Source: an uncultured Rhodospirillaceae bacterium (GTDB lineage Bacteria > Pseudomonadota > Alphaproteobacteria > RF32 > CAG-239). From it: a DNA stretch of 6,403 nucleotides. Numbering within the stretch: the stretch's first letter is position 1; each line of letters opens with the position of its first letter. The position numbers and the translations under genes are program-made. Of the stretch, positions 1-5,271 are shown piece by piece. The stretch spans positions 1 to 6,403 of the forward strand of contig OMQZ01000064.1 of the NCBI GenBank assembly GCA_900313355.1, written 5' to 3'. The notes beneath the pieces were generated by a model, which saw only the letters and a program-made list of their open reading frames with translations, was not told the origin of the DNA and did not search any database.

Positions 1-393
1 CAAATGTTCAGGCAACAGAGCATATTTCACAGGTCCGAAAAAGGCTGACTGCGCCCCCATAAGCCCGAGCAGCACCACAAGTCCGAACAAGCTGTGTGCT
101 CTATAAACCACGCATGCCCCAATCATGAGCATCAACTCGGTAATTTTCAAAATCTTCGCAATTTTTGACTTATCATATTTATCCGCAATTTCACCGGCTG
201 TTGCCGAAAACGCAAAAAACGGCAGAATAAAAAGAGCAGCAATGATATTTGAAAGAACAGCGGCCTGGCTTGCCATTTTTAAAGTAACCATCAAAAGAAG
301 CGCATTCTTAAAAAGGTTATCGTTTAAGGCACCTAAAAATTGCGTGACCATCAAAGGCAAAAAACGCCTTGATTTTAAGATTGTGTTTGACAT
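1..393 (-). CDS. MFS transporter, LplT/Aas-like, N-terminal part (cut by window edge)
   Basis: This reading frame starts with ATG at 393-391 and stays open for 131 codons to base 1, so the C-terminal part is missing. The N-terminus contains 'FLPLMVTQFLGALNDNLFKN' (residues 11-30), a hallmark of major facilitator transporters related to lysophospholipid transporter LplT and to the MFS half of MFS-acyltransferase (Aas-type) fusions. The loop 'AGEIADKYDKSK' at about 66-77 is the MFS loop 2-3 motif with D71 and K72 in the expected places. About four hydrophobic segments are visible (roughly 14-39, 46-66, 87-98, 101-120). In this family the protein flips lysophospholipids across the inner membrane for re-acylation. 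Whether the missing part carries PlsC and acyl-ligase domains cannot be seen. The start abuts the stop of the upstream acetyltransferase gene, and a GGAG at 409-406 lies inside the end of that gene, 12 nt from the ATG, so translational coupling is likely. Confidence 0.85.
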   Translation of the reverse strand, partial: MSNTILKSRRFLPLMVTQFLGALNDNLFKNALLLMVTLKMASQAAVLSNIIAALFILPFFAFSATAGEIADKYDKSKIAKILKITELMLMIGACVVYRAHSLFGLVVLLGLMGAQSAFFGPVKYALLPEHL

Positions 394-1134
394 TTATTTT
401 TCTTTCTCCGTTGTTTGTGCCTTCATATAATAATTATACCTTAAAGCGTAATCCTTAAAACCCAAAGAGGCATAAACAGATTTTCCGGCTTTCGTAGATA
501 TTAAAATAAAACGATGGTAACCTTTTGACAATTCAAAATTAATGGCATGTGCAAACATAGCATAACACAAACCCTGTCGCCTGAAGTTTTCTTTAACCGC
601 TACCCAACAAATAAATACAGCCTCGCTCCCTTCAATAAATTCAACAACCCCCGCAGGAACCCCATCTTTAAATCCGATATACCTGTGGCAAAAATCAAGC
701 TTAAAATCAAGATTTAAGGCTTCTTCCAAATCAGTTTGATTTTGCGCTATGTTAAAAACTTCTGCCGCAATAGAAACAAAAATTTTAACATCTTTTGTAT
801 TTCGAACGGCTTTAATTTCAAAATTCGGATTTTCTTCAAATGTTTGCGATGTTTCAAGCAACATACTTGTAGAAATGCCTTCAAACTCGAGATTTTCAAC
901 ATTTTCCACCGGATGATCTGATGCAATTGATATCCCCGTTTTTCCATATTTTTCACATAATAAATCATACATTTGAGGCGAAAAAGAATGACAATGAACT
1001 TTGTTAAAAAAAGCCAGAGCCGGATTTTCCCACGAAATGATAAGCATATCATTATTTTCAAAAAGCCCGTAACCTAATCCTTGCCTTTTTTGATAGACTT
1101 CATAAAGCGTTTTTTGCAATAAATTTTTTTGCAT
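394..1134 (-). CDS. GNAT family N-acetyltransferase
   Basis: This 246-residue protein has a GNAT acetyltransferase fold in its C-terminal half (about residues 106-238). The acetyl-CoA binding segment is 'WVAVKENFRRQGLCYAMF' (177-194): a beta strand followed by R-R-Q-G-L-C, where the usual last glycine of R/Q-x-x-G-x-G/A is cysteine (C190). The C-terminal 'YASLGFKDY' (221-229) is the typical Y-x-x-x-GF element of the family. The first ~105 residues do not match a family I can name; they may be a degenerate second GNAT lobe or a substrate-recognition domain. The acceptor substrate is unknown. The start is supported by GGAG six nt before the ATG. Its TAA directly touches the ATG of the MFS gene, so the two form one unit. 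I found no convincing promoter in the short gap upstream, so leakage through the preceding terminator is possible. Confidence 0.88.
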   Translation of the reverse strand: MQKNLLQKTLYEVYQKRQGLGYGLFENNDMLIISWENPALAFFNKVHCHSFSPQMYDLLCEKYGKTGISIASDHPVENVENLEFEGISTSMLLETSQTFEENPNFEIKAVRNTKDVKIFVSIAAEVFNIAQNQTDLEEALNLDFKLDFCHRYIGFKDGVPAGVVEFIEGSEAVFICWVAVKENFRRQGLCYAMFAHAINFELSKGYHRFILISTKAGKSVYASLGFKDYALRYNYYMKAQTTEKEK

Positions 1135-1190
1135 TTTTTTCTCCGAAACGAACTCATTTTGATATTAACATAACCATATTAAAAATATGT

Positions 1191-1229
1191 AAAAAACAAC
1201 CGCCCTCTTTTTCAGGGGCGGCTTTTTTC
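1191..1229 (-). terminator. Rho-independent terminator after the HAD gene
   Basis: A GC-rich hairpin has arms 1200-1206 (CCGCCCT) and 1214-1221 (AGGGGCGG, one bulged G) around a 7-nt loop. On the minus strand it is followed by TTGTTTTTT (1199-1191). It lies just downstream of the HAD stop codon and upstream of the acetyltransferase gene. The plus-strand side also has six T, so the structure could act in both directions, but no plus-strand gene is nearby. Confidence 0.85.
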
Positions 1230-1239
1230 TAGAACATAA

Positions 1240-2067
1240 TTACTTGAAATTCTCGAGTTTCTCATCAGCAGCAATTTTGGAAATCAAATGCTTTATGTAA
1301 CGGTCGATTTTCTTACCGGCAGAATAATCGGCCTGAGCATAGATATTAACTCTCCCGTCATCAAAAAGCTTTTTTGCACGCGCCTTAGACTTTGAGCGAT
1401 AAGGTTGATAAACGGCAACCGCATATCCGCCGAACTTTTTGAGCATCGACATCGAAGGCACATCAGTGTCCCCATCACCGAAATAAATCATATGTTCAAA
1501 CGGAACCGGCCTGTCCTCATGGCTCATCACAGCATTTACGCTTCTGTCGCGAGGGTCTAAACAGCCCTTGTTTATTCTGAACAGATATTGCGTTTTGTCC
1601 GTATAATTAACGATTCTGGCAGGCCACTCGGCTTCTCCGTATTCGTTATACATAAAACTGCACGCATAAAGCTGCTTGAAATGTTTGGCGATTTTACTGC
1701 CCTCCACAATCTCTTCCAATCCCGAAGAAATGATATAGTGCGATAAAATAATCCCCTTAGAAAGCGCATAAGCGTTGATTCTCTCAAACCACTCCTCAAC
1801 ACCCTCAAAAAAAGTGATATCCTGACCGCAAGCAACAAAATCCTCACGCTTAAAAGCAATCTTTCTCGCTTTTGCCTCTTCAAGCATACACTTCATATAG
1901 CAGAGGTTATTATCCGCTTTCCAATTGATCGCCATCTCATCTGATTTTGCCCAAAAGTCTCTGGGAGACATACCAAGCTTCTTTAAGAAACCATATTCTT
2001 GCATATTTCCGGCTGCAAGAGTACCGTCGAAATCATAGCACAAGGCTACTTCTATAAACTTTTTCAT
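1240..2067 (-). CDS. HAD-superfamily phosphatase, phosphoserine phosphatase-like (type IB)
   Basis: This 275-residue cytosolic protein carries all four HAD motifs. Motif I is 'YDFDGTL' with nucleophile D12 and acid D14; motif II is 'IISSG' (112-116) with S114 or S115; motif III is probably K158 in 'DKTQYLF'; motif IV is 'YFGDGDTD' (195-202) with D198 and D202 for Mg2+. The stretch between motifs I and II (about 17-105) is long enough for the helical C1 cap of the phosphoserine phosphatase branch. It therefore probably hydrolyses a small phosphorylated metabolite; the substrate cannot be told from sequence. The start at 2067 gives the usual short run before motif I. No Shine-Dalgarno is visible ahead of it, which is odd because the acetyltransferase, serpin, CDF and 427-residue protein genes here have clear ones. 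A promoter lies 32-60 nt upstream and a terminator follows the gene, so it is probably monocistronic. Confidence 0.88.
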   Translation of the reverse strand: MKKFIEVALCYDFDGTLAAGNMQEYGFLKKLGMSPRDFWAKSDEMAINWKADNNLCYMKCMLEEAKARKIAFKREDFVACGQDITFFEGVEEWFERINAYALSKGIILSHYIISSGLEEIVEGSKIAKHFKQLYACSFMYNEYGEAEWPARIVNYTDKTQYLFRINKGCLDPRDRSVNAVMSHEDRPVPFEHMIYFGDGDTDVPSMSMLKKFGGYAVAVYQPYRSKSKARAKKLFDDGRVNIYAQADYSAGKKIDRYIKHLISKIAADEKLENFK

Positions 2068-2098
2068 AATCGACAGAAATATATTTTTAGTGAGAAAA

Positions 2099-2127
2099 TC
2101 TATATCACCACTAAATCAAAAAATCAA
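2099..2127 (-). promoter_or_regulatory. Putative sigma70-type promoter of the HAD gene
   Basis: On the minus strand there is TTGATT (2127-2122), a 17-bp spacer and TATAGA (2104-2099). Transcription would start near 2092, giving a leader of about 25 nt to the ATG at 2067. The hexamers match the consensus at 4 of 6 and 5 of 6 positions by eye. No separate terminator for the upstream gene is visible in this gap, so read-through is also possible. Confidence 0.55.
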
Positions 2128-2144
2128 GCCTGAAAATGAAAATC

Positions 2145-3428
2145 TTATCTGCCTGCGTTTTGAGCAATATGAGCTTGCACGGCAATGCTTTCGTTTTTTT
2201 GAGATTTATTTTCTTCAACACGTTTAAGACCACCAAATTTCTTCGTTGAGTGTTTCAAGGCGACAATATTTTCCTTAAATGCTTTTTCAATTGGGGCATA
2301 TTGACCTGATTTTTGAAGTGTCGTAAAAGCATGCCCATTCATAGCTGACTTAAGATGCTTTTCAATAATAGCATCAGTGTCATATTCTGCCTGATATTTT
2401 TTAAGCATCTCTTCTTTTGAGGGCAAATCAATTGAGCTCCATACCAAAAGCCTGTAATTCGGACGCAATTTGAAATCTTTAAGTTTATGTTCCGACATAT
2501 AGACTTCTTCGTCACTAAATCCGGCAACTTCCTGATAATTCGGAGAACCTTCGATTGTTGGAATCAGCGTATCGGCAGCATTTGCATATGCCACAACTTG
2601 AAAATACTTCGGTTGCCTGTCAAGATCAACAGGCGAACTTGAAAACTCAGCACGCACACTCGACAGAATGGCCTCAATTTCATTAGGATCATATTCCAAG
2701 TTTATCAGTTTTTCTTCTAAACACTTTTCCAAAGCCGACACAACAAAAGTTCCGAAACATTGACCCCTCAAATTAACCAGAGACATATTTTTTTTGGCTT
2801 CTGTTGCCTTCAATCTGTGACCGTCTTTTGAAATTAAACTGTCAAAAACATTTGAAAATTTTTCGATGCCTCGAGCAATAGTGCCGGCTCGGTTATAATC
2901 CTCTATCAATCCGTTTAACTTATGAGAATAATAGCAACCCACAACCTGACATTCTTCTTTTTGAATATCGGCTGGCTTTACATATTCACTCATAAAATTT
3001 TCAGCCGCTTCTTTTGCCCCATTCTTAACCTTTTCTTCCTCAAGGGGATTTCCATAATTATCCGTCAAAGAAGTCCCATTTCCGGGAAAATTAATGATAA
3101 TTAGCGCTCCCGGCTTTAATTTTTTAAGCGGCTCTGCCGTTCGAACTTCCACATCATCTTTCACATTCTCAAAACGCCACATCGTCTTTTTAAGCTCTTC
3201 TAAGAGCTTTTCATTTTCCTCAACCGACAGATCATCTGCCATACTGACATTTTTCTCAGCCTTTGAATTAGCAATCCGACTTGCCAATACCCCGCCGAAT
3301 ATTTCTTTACCCTCTTTTAAAAGCTCATCTTGATTTGAACGACGCCCATCATGAGGCAAAGTTTCTACCTTTGTCTTGTTAGCCCTCATTGAATTTAACA
3401 TCTGCTGACGAGTTCGTTCTGTCATCAT
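2145..3428 (-). CDS. Hypothetical protein with alpha/beta-hydrolase-like motifs and a candidate Cys nucleophile
   Basis: I do not recognise this 427-residue protein by name. The start chosen is ATG at 3428, with GGGG six nt upstream; a TTG at 3440 is in frame but overlaps that ribosome site. There is no signal peptide or membrane segment. The first ~95 residues are polar and charged (many K, E, N). The centre has alpha/beta-hydrolase-like order: a hydrophobic strand 'ALIIINFPGNG' (108-118) where an oxyanion loop would be; 'LVNLRGQCFGTFVVSA' (217-232), a strand-elbow-helix with G-x-C-x-G and C224 in the nucleophile position; 'VVAYANAADTLIPT' (278-291) with candidate acid D286; and 'MNGHAF' (364-369) with candidate base H366. 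Family knowledge: dienelactone hydrolase uses a Cys at this elbow. Activity, substrate and any effector role are inference. The C-terminal ~30 residues are polar and low in complexity. It has its own promoter. Confidence 0.82.
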   Translation of the reverse strand: MMTERTRQQMLNSMRANKTKVETLPHDGRRSNQDELLKEGKEIFGGVLASRIANSKAEKNVSMADDLSVEENEKLLEELKKTMWRFENVKDDVEVRTAEPLKKLKPGALIIINFPGNGTSLTDNYGNPLEEEKVKNGAKEAAENFMSEYVKPADIQKEECQVVGCYYSHKLNGLIEDYNRAGTIARGIEKFSNVFDSLISKDGHRLKATEAKKNMSLVNLRGQCFGTFVVSALEKCLEEKLINLEYDPNEIEAILSSVRAEFSSSPVDLDRQPKYFQVVAYANAADTLIPTIEGSPNYQEVAGFSDEEVYMSEHKLKDFKLRPNYRLLVWSSIDLPSKEEMLKKYQAEYDTDAIIEKHLKSAMNGHAFTTLQKSGQYAPIEKAFKENIVALKHSTKKFGGLKRVEENKSQKNESIAVQAHIAQNAGR

Positions 3429-3464
3429 AAAATTCCCCAATACAACTTTGTATCGACAATGATA

Positions 3465-3493
3465 ATAATATCATATTTTAAAAATAAAGTAAA
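3465..3493 (-). promoter_or_regulatory. Putative sigma70-type promoter of the 427-residue protein gene
   Basis: Minus strand TTTACT (3493-3488), 17-bp spacer, TATTAT (3470-3465). Transcription would start near 3458, about 30 nt before the ATG at 3428. The surrounding sequence is very AT-rich, so alternative alignments exist, but this one has ideal spacing and lies directly after the serpin terminator. Confidence 0.5.
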
Positions 3494-3528
3494 CAAAAAA
3501 CCCTTTCGAAACTCAAAACCTCATAATC

Positions 3529-3558
3529 AAAAAATCCCACCTGCAGGCAGGATTTTTT
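3529..3558 (-). terminator. Rho-independent terminator of the serpin transcript
   Basis: The arms 3529-3541 and 3546-3558 flank a TGCA loop. Read as minus-strand RNA, all 13 positions pair (two as G-U wobbles), and the hairpin ends in six U. Read as plus-strand RNA the same two positions become C-A mismatches. The structure therefore favours leftward transcription, that is, from the serpin gene, whose stop codon is about 110 nt upstream. Confidence 0.8.
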
Positions 3559-3668
3559 ATTTGTGAGGAGCAATTATATCGAGCAGACAATTCAACCGAA
3601 TTCAAAGAATTGACCTTCAAAATTCAAAAACTGTTTTAAGTTTTCCCCAGAAGAAAAAACTGTTGCTT
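3559..3668 (-). other. Gene-free tail between serpin stop and its terminator, with short repeats
   Basis: No reading frame with a ribosome site is visible here. The stretch holds three copies of AATTCAA (starting at 3589, 3599 and 3621) and a 10-base direct repeat AAAAACTGTT (3626-3635 and 3655-3664). It would form an unusually long 3' untranslated region. The repeats may be chance in AT-rich DNA. Confidence 0.4.
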
Positions 3669-4826
3669 TTATTTCCCTGTATAAATCCCTATGAAATCCC
3701 CTTGATCAACAAAAAATAGAAAAGGTCTGTTTGCTGTAAAGTAAATAATAGGTTTTCCCCTACGAATACCCTTTGTTTGTGCGTAAACTAACGTTGCAGC
3801 AGCAGTTGTTCCCTCTTCATCCACCTCTATAATGGCTTTTTGCTTAATATCTCTTACATATGCTCCCAATGATGCCATAGTATCTAAATCTGTATTGTCT
3901 TTTTTAAATATTTCAGTTATCCCAAAAGACTGAAATAATTTTTTTACATCTGTTTCTTTATTAATTGTAAACTTTGGAAAAGATAAAACTACTTTTTGAG
4001 AAGTATATGATAAATCTAGATCAGCTAGTGTTAAATTACTTATAAAAGTGTTAAAATCAGTGGAAGTATTAGTTTTATTCTTCTGCAAAAAAATCTTAGC
4101 CGTTTCTAGTATAGAGGTCTCATTTTCCTTTGGTAAGAAAATTGTCATATATCCCCCATTTTTATAGGGTAGTTTTATGGATTGAAGTTTATCATTTTCT
4201 GCATATAGAATTTTTGATGTTTTATGCATCATCGACACTTCTTTATCCATTCCGTTGATAGAGTGAAACTTTTCTTTTTTTGTATTTGTTTTCTCAAACT
4301 GATTTAACCAACTATCCTTGAAATATACAGTATTCACTAAATATAAATCCAATGGATCGGTCGGCTCAGGTTTTAGCATAGATTTAATTTTATTGTGAGT
4401 CTTTTCAGAAATCCAAGTATTGATAACATCCGTATTGTTTGGAAGTGGATTGGCAGAGACATTCAATGTGTTTTCCAATAACATCTCAAATGATTCTTTA
4501 AAATTATTCCCCCAGATAGAATTTGATATTTCCAAAGTTTGGGGTAATTTTTTAAGCTTCTCTGCTAACTCTATATTTTTATGATACACAGAAGTATTAA
4601 GAAATTTTTCCAGTTGTTCCAAAGATTTTCCTTTTGTACCATTAGCTAACATATCAGTTGCAAAATCAACAGAAAGCCCCGAAATAACGGTGTTATTTTG
4701 ATCTGTCCTAAAGCTTTCTTTCAACATATTAAGAGTCGAAATGTTAATGGGTGGTACTTCTCCCCATGCATGGCTAGAAAATGCCACAAGAACAAGTAAA
4801 GCTAGAGTTTTTATATATTTTTTCAT
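3669..4826 (-). CDS. Secreted serpin-family serine protease inhibitor
   Basis: This 385-residue protein is a full-length serpin. Residues 1-22 are a Sec signal peptide (K2, K3, a hydrophobic core to about 16, 'SHAWG' before a likely cut near 20-22) with no lipobox cysteine, so the protein is periplasmic or released. Serpin landmarks appear in order: 'NTVYFKDSW' (165-173), 'MMHKT' (199-203), 'IKLPYKNGGYMTIFLP' (217-232), 'LSFPKFTI' (281-288), 'FGITEIF' (301-307) and 'NRPFLFFV' (366-373). The reactive-loop hinge 'EEGTTAAAT' (337-345) has the small residues needed for loop insertion, so it should be inhibitory. Counting from hinge G339 as P15 puts P1 at G353, but the loop is one residue longer than in antithrombin and contains K352, R355 and R356, so trypsin-like targets are possible (inference). 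GGGGAG six nt upstream fixes the start. Sampled GC is mostly 27-30%, lower than most neighbouring DNA, which hints at transfer. Confidence 0.96.
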   Translation of the reverse strand: MKKYIKTLALLVLVAFSSHAWGEVPPINISTLNMLKESFRTDQNNTVISGLSVDFATDMLANGTKGKSLEQLEKFLNTSVYHKNIELAEKLKKLPQTLEISNSIWGNNFKESFEMLLENTLNVSANPLPNNTDVINTWISEKTHNKIKSMLKPEPTDPLDLYLVNTVYFKDSWLNQFEKTNTKKEKFHSINGMDKEVSMMHKTSKILYAENDKLQSIKLPYKNGGYMTIFLPKENETSILETAKIFLQKNKTNTSTDFNTFISNLTLADLDLSYTSQKVVLSFPKFTINKETDVKKLFQSFGITEIFKKDNTDLDTMASLGAYVRDIKQKAIIEVDEEGTTAAATLVYAQTKGIRRGKPIIYFTANRPFLFFVDQGDFIGIYTGK

Positions 4827-4857
4827 TTAATTCTCCCCTTCCTTTTGTTTTTTTATT

Positions 4858-4886
4858 ACCATACCAGATTATTTTATGAAACACAA
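4858..4886 (-). promoter_or_regulatory. Putative extended -10 promoter of the serpin gene
   Basis: Minus strand TTGTGT (4886-4881), 17-bp spacer ending in TGG, then TATGGT (4863-4858). The TGn just before the -10 hexamer is an extended -10 element. Transcription would start near 4851, giving a leader of about 25 nt that contains the GGGGAG ribosome site. Confidence 0.55.
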
Positions 4887-4912
4887 CATATTATTCCATT
4901 CGTTGTAAAACT

Positions 4913-4937
4913 TGGCGCCTCGACTGGACTTAAACTC
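4913..4937 (-). other. tRNA 3'-end-like fragment (possible attachment-site or tRNA relic)
   Basis: Read on the minus strand, this short stretch runs T-loop-like GTTTAAGTCCAGT, then GAGGC, then GCCA. It resembles the 3' end of tRNA-Asn as I recall it, with one acceptor base missing and the 5' half of the T stem decayed. No D arm, anticodon arm or matching 5' acceptor strand is found upstream, so it is not a functional tRNA. The rest of 4887-5051 holds no gene I can support; a G-rich AAGGAGGAGG at 4967-4976 on the plus strand has no start codon after it. Confidence 0.35.
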
Positions 4938-5051
4938 ATGCAAGTGCTTATTTTATAAGGAGGAGGTATTCAAAAGTTCGATAAGCTACGGAAATTTTCT
5001 GTTTTTTGCCCCTCAACGATCAAATTTACCGAATAACTTGCGAAATATCAC

Positions 5052-5079
5052 AAAAGCCACCCCGAAAGGAGTGGCTTTT
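5052..5079 (-). terminator. Hairpin terminator of the tRNA-Val gene
   Basis: A 12-bp stem (5052-5063 with 5068-5079, one G-U pair in minus-strand RNA) closes a TTTC loop. The arm ends in GGCTTTT, giving a short U run. It starts five bases after the CCA end of the tRNA, so it probably ends the tRNA transcript. Confidence 0.85.
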
Positions 5080-5084
5080 AATTT

Positions 5085-5161
5085 TGGTGGGTGTGGCTGG
5101 ACTCGAACCAGCGACCTCTACGATGTGAACGTAGCGCTCTAACCACCTGAGCTACACACCC
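5085..5161 (-). tRNA. tRNA-Val (anticodon CAC), CCA encoded
   Basis: The cloverleaf is complete on the minus strand. The acceptor GGGTGTG (5161-5155) pairs with CACACCC (5095-5089), followed by A73 and an encoded CCA (5087-5085). The D stem is GCTC/GAGC. The anticodon stem CTACG/CGTAG holds the loop TTCACAT (5129-5123) with anticodon CAC at 5127-5125, which reads GUG. The T stem GCTGG/CCAGC holds TTCGAGT. The body resembles alphaproteobacterial tRNA-Val genes known to me with GAC. All four stems pair perfectly, so the gene should be functional. Confidence 0.96.
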
Positions 5162-5174
5162 GAAAACACGCACT

Positions 5175-5203
5175 TAGCTATCATAATCCAAATGAAATAT
5201 CAA
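5175..5203 (-). promoter_or_regulatory. Candidate tRNA-Val promoter
   Basis: Minus strand TTGATA (5203-5198), 17-bp spacer, TAGCTA (5180-5175); transcription would start near 5168, seven bases before the mature tRNA. An overlapping TATGAT (5185-5180) is a better -10 but lacks a good -35 partner. No clear terminator follows the metal transporter gene, so read-through from it is another source of tRNA transcript. Confidence 0.35.
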
Positions 5204-5271
5204 GGAAAAAATTCAAAAAAAACACAAAAACCATCTTCAAAAAAAGTCTTTTATTCTAACCTTCACATCTC

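Noticed and set aside
125..430. A 101-codon plus-strand frame.
   Set aside because: It is antisense to the MFS transporter and the end of the acetyltransferase gene, both of which have clear family motifs and ribosome sites.
2922..3333. Two plus-strand frames of 60 and 79 codons, with low-complexity F- and S-rich products.
   Set aside because: They are shadows of the charged N-terminal half of the 427-residue protein and lack ribosome sites.
3429..3440. Upstream in-frame TTG start for the 427-residue protein, adding four residues.
   Set aside because: It overlaps the GGGG ribosome site, which is ideally placed for the ATG at 3428.
3589..3627. Three AATTCAA copies spaced 10 and 22 bases, considered as an operator or a repeat array.
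   Set aside because: The motif is short and AT-rich, lies downstream rather than upstream of the serpin gene, and the spacing of three copies could be chance.
4967..4976. AAGGAGGAGG on the plus strand, a perfect-looking ribosome site.
   Set aside because: No start codon or reading frame follows at a usable distance; it is likely incidental or part of a decayed sequence.
4913..4997. A complete tRNA pseudogene using a TAGCTTA element near 4980-4990 as box A.
   Set aside because: The spacing to the CCA-like end is about seven bases too long, and no D stem, anticodon stem or matching acceptor strand can be formed; only the 3'-end similarity was kept.
4912..5142. A 76-codon open frame on the plus strand ending in a 'GWTRTSDLYDV' peptide.
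   Set aside because: It runs antisense through the tRNA-Val gene; this peptide is the familiar artefact of translating tRNA complements. No ribosome site or family match supports it.
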